A DNA stretch of 6,726 bases from Halarchaeoplasma sp046498385 (GCA_046498385.1 JAWOAU010000081.1:1-6726), one strand, 5' to 3'. Positions 1 to 6,372 are shown, counted from the stretch's first letter. Numbers and translations: made by a program. Notes: a model not told the origin generated them from the sequence alone.

Positions 1-19
1 GACGCCTGATCATGCTAAA

Positions 20-46
20 ATTATCATTATCTCGTTATGGGATAAC
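20..46. repeat. Cluster of ATTATC/GATAAC half-sites
   Basis: Two tandem ATTATC hexamers (20-25 and 26-31) are followed by GATAAC (41-46). These resemble half-sites of the palindrome ATTATC-N6-GATAAT found further downstream, but the spacing here (N9) does not match. They could be a weak extra binding site or AT-rich background. Apart from this and the palindromes below, positions 1-245 contain no convincing gene; the longest ATG-started reading frame I noticed here is 13 codons (from position 12). Confidence 0.3.
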
Positions 47-92
47 AAGGTGATTCGATAGACATTGATCGATTTCCGCTCAAAGGTGGTGG

Positions 93-114
93 TAATTATC
101 AAAAAAGATAATTA
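93..114. promoter_or_regulatory. Distal palindromic operator-like site, flaB upstream region
   Basis: Perfect 8-bp inverted repeat TAATTATC-N6-GATAATTA with spacer AAAAAA. The same 8+8 palindrome with the same 6-bp spacing but a different spacer recurs at 6514-6535, and a slightly weaker copy lies at 218-239. A fixed half-site with a free spacer of constant length is typical of a homodimeric helix-turn-helix binding site. The regulator is not identified. Confidence 0.6.
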
Positions 115-217
115 GGATTTTCAATCTTGATATAAATAAGATACTTCTTTATTTTACCCAGTACCTATTATATCCACATTTATAATTTAAAAATACGTGT
201 TAGAAACTCTGTTTTAC

Positions 218-239
218 TCATTATCTTTATAGATAATCG
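218..239. promoter_or_regulatory. Promoter-proximal palindromic operator-like site
   Basis: ATTATC (220-225), six bases, GATAAT (232-237). The inner hexamers are perfect and the flanking bases partly depart from the 8-mer seen at 93-114. It ends about 10 bp before the flaB TATA box, where a bound protein could recruit or block TBP/TFB. The left hexamers of this and the distal site are 125 bp apart, and the pair at the right end of the window is 123 bp apart. A lone ATTATC half-site at 275-280 lies near the predicted transcription start. Confidence 0.6.
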
Positions 240-247
240 TATCGTTG

Positions 248-257
248 TTTATATATC
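248..257 (+). promoter_or_regulatory. TATA box of flaB
   Basis: TTTATATATC is a good archaeal TATA element. Transcription would be expected to begin about 25 bp downstream (roughly 275-282), leaving a short 5' leader that carries the Shine-Dalgarno. The same TATA core, at the same 16-bp offset from GATAAT, appears at 6667-6676. Confidence 0.7.
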
Positions 258-295
258 ACATAAGGTGTGTTTTTATTATCACATGAAAAAACCCT

Positions 296-302
296 TGGAG
301 GT
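296..302 (+). promoter_or_regulatory. Shine-Dalgarno of flaB
   Basis: TGGAGGT matches the archaeal anti-Shine-Dalgarno well. The GGAGG core ends 9 nt before the ATG at 311 and fixes that start. The spacing and the class III signal peptide that follows agree. Confidence 0.85.
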
Positions 303-310
303 TTAATAAA

Positions 311-913
311 ATGAATAGGCTAAGAAGGAAAGACGAGGAAGGCGCCATGGGTATTGGGACCCTGATCATCTTCATAGCGATGGTCTTAGTTGCAGCGGTA
401 GCTGCAAGTGTCTTGATATCAACAGCGTTCGACCTGCAGGAACAGGCCAGGAGAACTGGACAAGAGGCCATCCTTGAAGTGTCCAGCTCATTTCTGGTAC
501 ACGACAGGTACGGCTTGACCGACGACGCGACTAACAGTGAAATCGAAACGATAAAACTGAAGATAGGCCTAGCTGCCGGTGCAAACGGACAGGACCTGAA
601 CCAGACGGTCATACAGATACAGAGCGCAGATGGTGAGGTCAACTTGCTCGCTGCAGCAGATAATACAACTGCGGCAGATGGAACTCACTTTGGCTGGGAT
701 TCCATAATAAAGCAAGAAGGTGAAGATGGATCGCAATACGTCGATTCCGGTGATCTCTACGAGGTAACCTTAGACATAAGTGAAATAGGGGACATAGATA
801 GTCTCGGAACCCAGGCACGGGTTGATATAAACATCATACCCAAGCACGGAACACCCTCATATGTACAGATAACGACCCCGCCGACCATAACGACCAAATA
901 CGTCCGTCTGTAA
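311..913 (+). CDS. flaB: Archaellin (archaeal flagellin) precursor, FlaB/ArlB family
   Basis: The product is the filament subunit of the archaellum, the rotary swimming appendage of archaea. The 200-aa protein begins with a short charged leader (residues 1-11, rich in Arg, Lys, Asp and Glu), then the class III cleavage region EEG|AMGIGTL and a long hydrophobic helix (about 15-36). By family knowledge, the prepilin peptidase FlaK/PibD should cut after Gly11, and the helix then packs into the filament core. The rest (about 60-200) is an acidic, Thr/Ile-rich beta domain exposed on the filament. Two N-glycosylation sequons are visible, N97-Q-T and N118-T-T. Length is normal for the family. The gene appears monocistronic, with its own promoter and a T-rich terminator; no flaC-J genes follow, so export and motor genes must lie elsewhere. 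Its 5' coding region contains two stretches antisense to the minus-strand RNA encoded just downstream. Confidence 0.95.
   Translation: MNRLRRKDEEGAMGIGTLIIFIAMVLVAAVAASVLISTAFDLQEQARRTGQEAILEVSSSFLVHDRYGLTDDATNSEIETIKLKIGLAAGANGQDLNQTVIQIQSADGEVNLLAAADNTTAADGTHFGWDSIIKQEGEDGSQYVDSGDLYEVTLDISEIGDIDSLGTQARVDINIIPKHGTPSYVQITTPPTITTKYVRL
317..335 (+). other. Putative sRNA target site 1 in flaB mRNA (codons 3-9)
   Basis: The 12-mer GAAGGAAAGACG (324-335) is repeated exactly at 1050-1061, and AGGCT (317-321) recurs at 1041-1045. The intervening bases differ (AA here, TTTT there). In the minus-strand RNA these bases fall in the 24-nt loop of hairpin B, so the loop is antisense to this mRNA segment. 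The site starts 6 nt after the A of the start codon, inside the region an initiating ribosome covers. Confidence 0.5.
348..363 (+). other. Putative sRNA target site 2 in flaB mRNA (codons 13-18)
   Basis: A 16-nt block here is identical to 1008-1023, so the minus-strand RNA is perfectly antisense to it. It encodes the MGIGTL part of the signal peptide/core helix, the most conserved part of archaellins. In mRNA it can fold as GGGU (349-352), loop AUUGGG, ACCC (359-362). The matching hairpin of the small RNA has the complementary loop CCCAAU. Confidence 0.5.
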
Positions 914-921
914 AACAAAAA

Positions 922-946
922 CCCTTTCCCACCTTTCTATTTTTTT
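922..946 (+). terminator. Pyrimidine/T-rich terminator of flaB
   Basis: A C/T-rich tract starting 9 nt after the stop codon ends in T7 (940-946), with no stable hairpin before it. Such oligo-T tracts are the normal intrinsic terminators in Euryarchaeota. It faces the T7 terminator of the minus-strand RNA across about 36 bp, so the two units are convergent and should not overlap. Confidence 0.6.
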
Positions 947-982
947 ATCGATCGTTGATGGAGTTATAGTTACTTAGATGTT

Positions 983-989
983 AAAAAAA
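983..989 (-). terminator. Poly-T terminator of the small RNA
   Basis: A run of seven A on the plus strand is T7 in the direction of the small RNA, beginning 2-3 nt after its 14-bp closing stem. Stem followed by poly-U gives a well-defined 3' end. Confidence 0.65.
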
Positions 990-1096
990 GGTGCGGGGTC
1001 TAACGCGTGGGTATTGGGACCCTTTTGAAATGCTAAGTCGAGGCTTTTTGAAGGAAAGACGTAACGACTTAGTCTATTTAACGCGGACCCCGCATA
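983..1096 (-). ncRNA. Predicted structured small RNA, antisense to flaB at two segments
   Basis: I see a complete small transcription unit on the minus strand. A BRE/TATA at 1118-1132 predicts a start near 1095-1097, exactly where the closing stem begins. The stem pairs 1086-1094 with 992-1000 (9 GC-rich bp), continues as CGCGT/ACGCG (1081-1085 with 1004-1008), and has a 3-nt UUA bulge (1001-1003). Inside are hairpin B (8 bp, 1065-1072 with 1033-1040, 24-nt loop) and hairpin A (4 bp, 1019-1022 with 1009-1012, loop CCCAAU). T7 at 983-989 follows the stem almost directly. The hairpin B loop is antisense to flaB codons 3-9 (12 nt plus 5 nt), and hairpin A with flanks is antisense to codons 13-18 (16 nt). 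The two blocks lie in the opposite order to one continuous antisense strand, so this is not a simple inverted flaB copy. The inferred role is regulation of archaellin mRNA translation or stability. I do not recognise an established family, and the structure is hand-folded. Confidence 0.7.
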
Positions 1097-1117
1097 TATA
1101 ATATAGCGTTGTAATCC

Positions 1118-1132
1118 GATATAAAGCTTTTT
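1118..1132 (-). promoter_or_regulatory. BRE/TATA promoter of the small RNA
   Basis: Read on the minus strand this is AAAAAGC followed by TTTATATC, close to the archaeal BRE-TATA consensus (purine/A-rich BRE, then TTTATATA). The TATA centre near 1121 puts transcription initiation about 26 bp downstream, at 1095-1097, which is the outer edge of the RNA stem. This agreement of promoter position, stem edge and terminator is the main reason for choosing the minus strand. The promoter diverges from that of the REC-PAS-PAS gene. Confidence 0.7.
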
Positions 1133-1183
1133 GACAGAAGGAATATAGTCCTAACCTCATCCGTCCAATATTTCATGATTTTT

Positions 1184-1199
1184 CTTATAACTTTTTATC
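1184..1199 (+). promoter_or_regulatory. Possible TATA region of the signalling operon
   Basis: Candidate elements CTTATAAC (1184-1191) and TTTTTATC (1192-1199) would place transcription starts around 1212-1225, giving a short leader before the coding region. Neither is a strong consensus, and the choice between them is open. No ATTATC-N6-GATAAT palindrome is present here, so this operon does not share the visible flaB-type operator. Confidence 0.35.
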
Positions 1200-1253
1200 A
1201 CTGAATACTCTCAATAATTACTCTCTGATGATCGAAACCGTGATTTTTTCAAA

Positions 1254-2654
1254 TTGAATTTTGTTGATAATAGCTCAAAATCTTTTAATAGGGACACTAA
1301 TAATAACGAGACCTTGTGTGGAGATAAAATCAGTGATGACAGGATAGCTAGCCTTGATAAAGAAAGGATCAACGTACTCCTTGTAGACGATGACACCGAG
1401 TTTTTAAAGGTGGAGAAGATATTTTTAGAAAGAGAGGACTCGAAATTCAACATCGAATTTGTGGATTCCGCTGAAGAGGCATTAAAGTATCTAGAGGAAA
1501 ATCATATCGACGTGATAGTATCTGACTACATGATGCCAGATATGGATGGCCTTGCCTTCCTGCGGGAATTACGAGAGAAGCGACTTTACGATATCCCATT
1601 CATACTGATGACCGGACAGGGTAGAGAAGAGGTGGCCATTCACGCACTCAATCTTGGTGCTGAACGGTATCTACAAAAAGGCGGAGATCCGAAGTCTCGA
1701 TTCGGCATACTAGCCAAGGCGATCGTACAGGAGGTGACACACCATCGAACTGAGAAATTACTGGAACTGACCAAACATTCCGTTGAAAAAGCTGATCTCA
1801 GTATTTATTGGATCGACAAAGATGGTAGATTCGTCTACGTGAACGATGCAGCCGTGAAACAGCTCGGTTATACGAAAGAAGAATTTCTAGATATGAACAT
1901 ATGGGACATCGATCCGAATTATCCGAAAGAAAGGAGAGAACGTGCTTGGAATGAGTTGAAGGAAAAGGGTAATGTCTCTATCGAAACCATACACCAAACG
2001 AAAGAGGGAAAAGAGTTTTTTGTCGCTGTAAACTGTAATCATACACAATACGAGGGTAGAGAACTGGAATTCGCCTTCGCCGAGGATATCGCCGAGCGAA
2101 AGCGGATGGAGAAAGAGATGATAGAAGCTCGGGATAGATATCAATCTCTGGTTGATAACCTACCCGGTATCACCTATCGCTGCAAGTACGACGAGAACTG
2201 GACCATGCAGTATATGAGCGATGCGGTAGATTCGATCATAGGGTATCCCGCCAGTGATTTTATACTGAATGAAGTCAGGACCTACGAAAGCGTGATCCAT
2301 CAGGATGACACCGTTTTCGTCCAAAAAGAGATCAGGATGGCAGTTGAAGAAAGAAAACCGTGGGATATAAGATACAGGGTCGTCCACAAGGACGGGAACG
2401 TACGTTGGGTTCATGAACGAGGCAGGGCAGTTTTTGGAGAAGATGACGAGGTGAAACACCTTACTGGATTGATCCTAGATATCACCGAGCGAAAGCAAAA
2501 TGAGGAGTTGCTCGGCACCCTATACGAAGAAACAAGCCGCGTGAACAGGTTGATGAGCGGACGTGAAGACCGCATCATAGAACTCAAGGAAGAGGTGAAC
2601 AAACTATCGCAAGAGCTTGGCCGAGATACGGTATACAAAAGTGTGGAGGACTAG
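1254..2654 (+). CDS. Response-regulator protein with two PAS domains (REC-PAS-PAS)
   Basis: This is a cytoplasmic signalling protein of 466 aa with no membrane segment. After an unusual Asn/Ser/Asp-rich extension (1-37) comes an intact receiver (about 38-155) with acidic pair D45/D46, phosphoacceptor D91 (SDYMMPDMDG), Thr120 and Lys142. Two PAS domains follow (about 172-285 and 296-420), each ending in a PAC-type DITER/DIAER motif, then a charged helical tail (about 420-466) likely to form a coiled coil. There is no DNA-binding, kinase or cyclase domain, so it probably acts by protein contact, either as final phosphate acceptor or as an input partner of the kinase encoded next. The start is uncertain: TTG at 1254 is the furthest upstream start in this frame, preceded only by a weak GTGAT Shine-Dalgarno (1240-1244); TTG at 1314 is the alternative, and no in-frame ATG precedes the receiver. 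Ligands of the PAS domains are unknown. Confidence 0.85.
   Translation: MNFVDNSSKSFNRDTNNNETLCGDKISDDRIASLDKERINVLLVDDDTEFLKVEKIFLEREDSKFNIEFVDSAEEALKYLEENHIDVIVSDYMMPDMDGLAFLRELREKRLYDIPFILMTGQGREEVAIHALNLGAERYLQKGGDPKSRFGILAKAIVQEVTHHRTEKLLELTKHSVEKADLSIYWIDKDGRFVYVNDAAVKQLGYTKEEFLDMNIWDIDPNYPKERRERAWNELKEKGNVSIETIHQTKEGKEFFVAVNCNHTQYEGRELEFAFAEDIAERKRMEKEMIEARDRYQSLVDNLPGITYRCKYDENWTMQYMSDAVDSIIGYPASDFILNEVRTYESVIHQDDTVFVQKEIRMAVEERKPWDIRYRVVHKDGNVRWVHERGRAVFGEDDEVKHLTGLILDITERKQNEELLGTLYEETSRVNRLMSGREDRIIELKEEVNKLSQELGRDTVYKSVED
2644..2650 (+). promoter_or_regulatory. Shine-Dalgarno of the hybrid kinase
   Basis: TGGAGGA lies inside the last codons of the upstream gene, with 7 nt between its GGAGG core and the ATG at 2657. 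Stop codon (2652-2654) and start are 2 bp apart, which indicates an operon with coupled translation. Confidence 0.8.
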
Positions 2655-2656
2655 GG

Positions 2657-5600
2657 ATGGGGAAACAAGCGAAAAAGCGGGATCCGTCTGAAGATATCAG
2701 AACAAGATGTCCTTCAACCGGATTACCGGTTGAAACCTTGCCGGAGTTCGTTGATGTCGATCTCAAAGACGGTTATCTCGTATCACTAAAAAAGATCGGT
2801 GACTCCATCTTGTATGGATGTGCAAAGGGTGATTTAGGAAACTATGACCAAGATCGATTCGAAGAGATGGTCGATGACTTTTGTGCCGCAATAGGTATAA
2901 AAATGCCCTACGTGCATATATACGATCTTAAATCAATCACCGGACGCTTGTCCTTTAGTACCATGAAAAGACAGATAGACTACTTCAATGAAAATCAGGA
3001 AACCTTGATCGGATTAGTCTTGATTGATGAGCCATCCTGGTTTAAACCTTTTATAACCCAGGGCCTGCGTCTTTTTGATCACAGATTCAAGGTTGTTACG
3101 GTCGAGAATTATGGCGATGCGGTAAAAGCAGCACGGGATATACTGGGAGGTGAGGTGGAAGACCGTCAAGGCACGTCCGTTGGATCGAACCTAGAATCTG
3201 ATTGGAAGTATGACAACAAAGGGAGCATACTTGTTACTGCCGCGGAACTCGAAGAGCTCAGCGATGCTATATCTGCTTTGATGTGGGACAAATCTGAAAA
3301 TACTGTGGGTATTTCCCCGGACAATCCTCTTGCCTATCTTTTAGAGTCCTTTGAACTTGTAAAGATGGAAATGGACGAGATGAATGAATGTGAGACGAGG
3401 AGGCAGGAAGAACGGTTCGAGGAATCCGAAAAAACCCGCAGACGACTGCTCAGTATCATGGAAGATGTAGATGCCGCAAAAACCGCTCTTGAAAAAGAAG
3501 AGGAGTCCAAGCGGATACTGCTGGACAACATCCAGACAATGGTGTGGTATCTCACTGATGAGACTACATACGGGGCGGTTAACAAGGCCCTTGCGGCCTT
3601 CAATGGATTGGATATCGAGGACATGGCCTTCAAAAGTCTACATGATATCCACCCCAAGGAGATAGTGGAATCCCGCAAGCAGTCAAATACGGAAGTGTTT
3701 GCATCTAAACAAACCGTTCATACCGAGGAGTGGGTACCGAATTCTTCCGGTGAAAAAAGATTGCTTGCTATTACAAAAAGTCCGAAATTACGTTCCGATG
3801 GTACAGTCGAATATGTGGTCTGCTCCGCAGATGATATCACCGAGCAAAAGCGGGCAGAGGAGCAACTGCGAGAGAATCTCCGTTTCCAGAAGTTAGTTTT
3901 AGAGATATCTTCTAGATTCGTACAGACCACCAAAGACAGTTTTGATGATGACGTTAATGAGATGCTTTCGATGATCGGAAACCATTTCGGCGTAGACCGC
4001 TCTTATCTTTTCCTTTTCTCCGACGACCTCAGTACCATGACCAATACACATGAGTGGTGTAACGAAAGTATCACTCCGCAGATGGATGTTATACAGGAAC
4101 AACCGATAGACTCATTTCCCTGGTTCAAGGAACGTATATTCTCCGACGAGCTTGTTCATGTCCCCAACGTAAACGCACTTCCCGATGAAGCAAATACGGA
4201 GAAGGAAGAATTCATGCGTCAGAATATATTATCCCTGATATCGATACCTATCAGCTCCGCAGGCCAGACATTGGGCTTTATCGGATTCGATGCTGTTAGG
4301 GAACCCTACCGCTGGAGCGAAAATGAGATGCACAATCTAAGGCTCATCGCCAACAACACAGGCGATCTATTGTTGAAGATACGGTATGAGAAGGAGCTTG
4401 CTGATGCCAAGGAAGCTGCAGAGGAAGCGAATGAAGCAAAATCGGAATTCCTGGCCAACATGAGCCATGAGATAAGAACTCCTCTCAACGGGGTCATCGG
4501 CTTCACCGACCTTTTGAATGAAACTCCTTTGACCCCAGTTCAGCAGGAATATGTCAACAACACAAATGAATCGGGACATGCCCTTCTTGGTATCGTAAAC
4601 GATATACTGGACTTTTCCAAGATCGAAGCGGGGATGCTCGAACTCGAGAAAATAAAAACTGATATGGTGGAACTATTTGAAACAAGTGTCGATATGATCA
4701 AGTACAGCACAGGCAAAAAAGGTCTCGAGATTTTGCTTGATATGGATCATACTATGCCGCGCTACGCCATGGTAGATCCCATCAGGCTCAAACAGATAAT
4801 GGCCAATCTTCTAGGTAATGCGGTCAAATTTACGGAGAGCGGGGAGATAGAGTTGAAAGTGAAATACGAACCCCTAGACGACGGAGAAGGCAGGTTCAGC
4901 ATATATATACGGGACACCGGCATAGGTATCTCGGAAGGGCAAAAGAAGAAACTTTTCAAGGCCTTCACCCAGGCCGATGGGTCGATCACACGGGAATACG
5001 GTGGCACCGGCCTCGGTCTTGTCATCTCGGATATGCTGGTTAAAAAGATGGGGGGTGAGATAAAGATCGACAGTAAATTGGGCGAGGGTTCGACTTTCTT
5101 CTTCGACCTTGTGACCCAGGTGGAAAACGGTGAAGAATTAGATACTTCTGCATTGGGAGACATCGAACGCTGTCTGGTCATAGATGATAACCGTAAACAT
5201 CGCCAGATACTCGAAGGTATGCTGGAAAACTGGGGTATCGATTGTGTATCGTCTGAAAGCGGGACTGCGGTACTAGACCATATCCAAGGAGAGAATCGCT
5301 TTGACTTCGTGATCTGCGGCGAACACATGCCAGATACCGATGGGTTTGAAACCATTGAGATGATACGGAGTAAGTCCGAGTTAGATCCAGATAAACTGCC
5401 TATCATCCTTCTGAAGTCATATTACGATGAAGATGATGATGGAAAATACCATGAACTCGGATTTCGTTGCCGCCTGAACAAGCCCGTCAAAGCCGGTGAA
5501 TTATTCCGGTCTATTCAAAGTACGCAAGATTCTGCAGAGTTCTCTGAAAAAACCCCGATAACCCTGGATGAACATGAGGAAGAAGGAACACCTGTAACCG

Positions 5601-6337
5601 AAAGTGTGAAGATCCTTCTGGCAGATGATAACGAGATGAACACTGAGATGATCAAGATCTTCCTACGCAAGCTGCTGCCCGAAGCAGCGTTCATCGAGGC
5701 TTCGAACGGTATAGAGGCAGTAAAGCTATATACGAAGGAGCGGCCCGACATGGTCTTTATGGATGTCCAGATGCCGGAGATAGATGGGATCACGGCTACT
5801 AAAAAGATACGACAGGCAGAAGAAGAGACCAGCTCTCACGTACCCATAGTCGCCCTGACCGCACATGCCTTGAAAGAAGATCTGGACAAATGTATTGAAG
5901 CAGGTATGGACGACTTTGTGACCAAACCGGTGCTAAGGGAAAAGCTGATCGAAGTACTCGAAAAGTACTTGGATGGATCTGATACCGATACCGTTAGCAT
6001 GGATGTAGAGATGGCTGACCTTGACGATCTGTTCGAGGGTAATGACGAGTTTTTTACATTGATGCTAAAGGTAGCTCAAACATTTGCTGAGCAGCTTGAC
6101 TCCTTGAAAGACGCAATCGAACAAGAAGATATAGAAAAAATAAAAATAGTAGTCCACAATATAAAAGGCTCTGCTTTGAACACGTGTTCACCGACCATGG
6201 CTGATATGACAGTCAACCTGAATGAAAATGCCGGGAACCTTTCAACTGCACAGTTACGTGAAAGGTATCATAATTTGAGAACAGCCTGGAAATTGATGTT
6301 CCGGGCCCTGGAACGATATAGTGAAAAGTCATCATAG
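2657..6337 (+). CDS. Soluble hybrid histidine kinase with phosphorelay (PAS-GAF-HisKA-HATPase-REC-REC-HPt)
   Basis: This 1226-aa cytoplasmic sensor kinase has no membrane segment. The N-terminal domain (about 33-165) resembles the STAS/SpoIIAA-like modules of some PAS kinases (a tentative call). Next come a linker with a coiled coil (about 228-290), PAS/PAC (about 285-400) and GAF (about 410-575). The catalytic core has HisKA with H604 (NMSHEIRTPL) and an ATPase domain with N-box N717/N721, DTGIG (753-757) and GGTGLGL (782-788). Receiver 1 (about 838-950) keeps D843/D844 and K942, but the phosphoacceptor Asp is Gly888 (codon GGC) and the usual Thr is Lys920, so it cannot accept phosphate normally. 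Receiver 2 (about 983-1105) is intact: D990/D991, D1036, T1068, K1090. The C-terminal HPt carries H1167 in VHNIKGSALN. The expected flow is H604 to D1036 to H1167, then a separate receiver, plausibly D91 of the protein encoded upstream in the operon. BarA/ArcB-like multi-step kinases are mostly bacterial, so ancestral transfer from a bacterium is likely but unproven. The signal sensed is unknown. Confidence 0.93.
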   Translation: MGKQAKKRDPSEDIRTRCPSTGLPVETLPEFVDVDLKDGYLVSLKKIGDSILYGCAKGDLGNYDQDRFEEMVDDFCAAIGIKMPYVHIYDLKSITGRLSFSTMKRQIDYFNENQETLIGLVLIDEPSWFKPFITQGLRLFDHRFKVVTVENYGDAVKAARDILGGEVEDRQGTSVGSNLESDWKYDNKGSILVTAAELEELSDAISALMWDKSENTVGISPDNPLAYLLESFELVKMEMDEMNECETRRQEERFEESEKTRRRLLSIMEDVDAAKTALEKEEESKRILLDNIQTMVWYLTDETTYGAVNKALAAFNGLDIEDMAFKSLHDIHPKEIVESRKQSNTEVFASKQTVHTEEWVPNSSGEKRLLAITKSPKLRSDGTVEYVVCSADDITEQKRAEEQLRENLRFQKLVLEISSRFVQTTKDSFDDDVNEMLSMIGNHFGVDRSYLFLFSDDLSTMTNTHEWCNESITPQMDVIQEQPIDSFPWFKERIFSDELVHVPNVNALPDEANTEKEEFMRQNILSLISIPISSAGQTLGFIGFDAVREPYRWSENEMHNLRLIANNTGDLLLKIRYEKELADAKEAAEEANEAKSEFLANMSHEIRTPLNGVIGFTDLLNETPLTPVQQEYVNNTNESGHALLGIVNDILDFSKIEAGMLELEKIKTDMVELFETSVDMIKYSTGKKGLEILLDMDHTMPRYAMVDPIRLKQIMANLLGNAVKFTESGEIELKVKYEPLDDGEGRFSIYIRDTGIGISEGQKKKLFKAFTQADGSITREYGGTGLGLVISDMLVKKMGGEIKIDSKLGEGSTFFFDLVTQVENGEELDTSALGDIERCLVIDDNRKHRQILEGMLENWGIDCVSSESGTAVLDHIQGENRFDFVICGEHMPDTDGFETIEMIRSKSELDPDKLPIILLKSYYDEDDDGKYHELGFRCRLNKPVKAGELFRSIQSTQDSAEFSEKTPITLDEHEEEGTPVTESVKILLADDNEMNTEMIKIFLRKLLPEAAFIEASNGIEAVKLYTKERPDMVFMDVQMPEIDGITATKKIRQAEEETSSHVPIVALTAHALKEDLDKCIEAGMDDFVTKPVLREKLIEVLEKYLDGSDTDTVSMDVEMADLDDLFEGNDEFFTLMLKVAQTFAEQLDSLKDAIEQEDIEKIKIVVHNIKGSALNTCSPTMADMTVNLNENAGNLSTAQLRERYHNLRTAWKLMFRALERYSEKSS

Positions 6338-6352
6338 AGTTTCTCTGATCAC

Positions 6353-6372
6353 AAATCTTTATCCGAAGATTT
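6353..6372 (+). terminator. Hairpin after the kinase gene, possible terminator
   Basis: A perfect 7-bp AT-rich inverted repeat, AAATCTT / AAGATTT with loop TATCCG, begins 15 nt after the stop codon and ends in four T. Another candidate stop is the T6 run at 6433-6438. Either could end the operon. From 6373 to 6470 I see no gene and only a short inverted repeat (TAACT-ACCC-AGTTA, 6459-6472). Confidence 0.4.

Noticed and set aside
256..642. Minus-strand open frame of 128 aa over flaB
   Set aside because: It lies opposite a clear archaellin gene, has no promoter or Shine-Dalgarno of its own and a low-complexity Ser/Leu-rich product; it is a shadow frame.
991..1095. Integron attC-like or transposon-end hairpin
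   Set aside because: One GTCTAAC resembles an attC core half-site, but the complementary GTTRRRY is absent at the other end; no integrase or transposase is present, no target-site duplication is seen, and promoter plus terminator favour an RNA gene.
983..1096. H/ACA or C/D guide RNA, tRNA or SRP-like RNA
   Set aside because: No ACA tail after the stem, no clear C (RUGAUGA) and D (CUGA) boxes, no tRNA T-loop or cloverleaf, and it is much shorter than archaeal SRP RNA.
1030..1101. Plus-strand 23-codon frame starting at ATG 1030 inside the hairpin region
   Set aside because: No Shine-Dalgarno, and its frame across the 12-mer shared with flaB differs from the flaB frame, so it is not a truncated archaellin; the bases are better explained by RNA structure.
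1043..1134. 9-mer GCTTTTTGA repeated at 1043-1051 and 1126-1134
   Set aside because: Short and T-rich; one copy is in the BRE of the small RNA promoter and the other in its loop. No further similarity, so probably chance.
4762..5406. Minus-strand open frame of 214 aa over the kinase
   Set aside because: Antisense to the conserved ATPase and receiver region, Ser/Pro-rich with no domain; a shadow of the plus-strand codon pattern.
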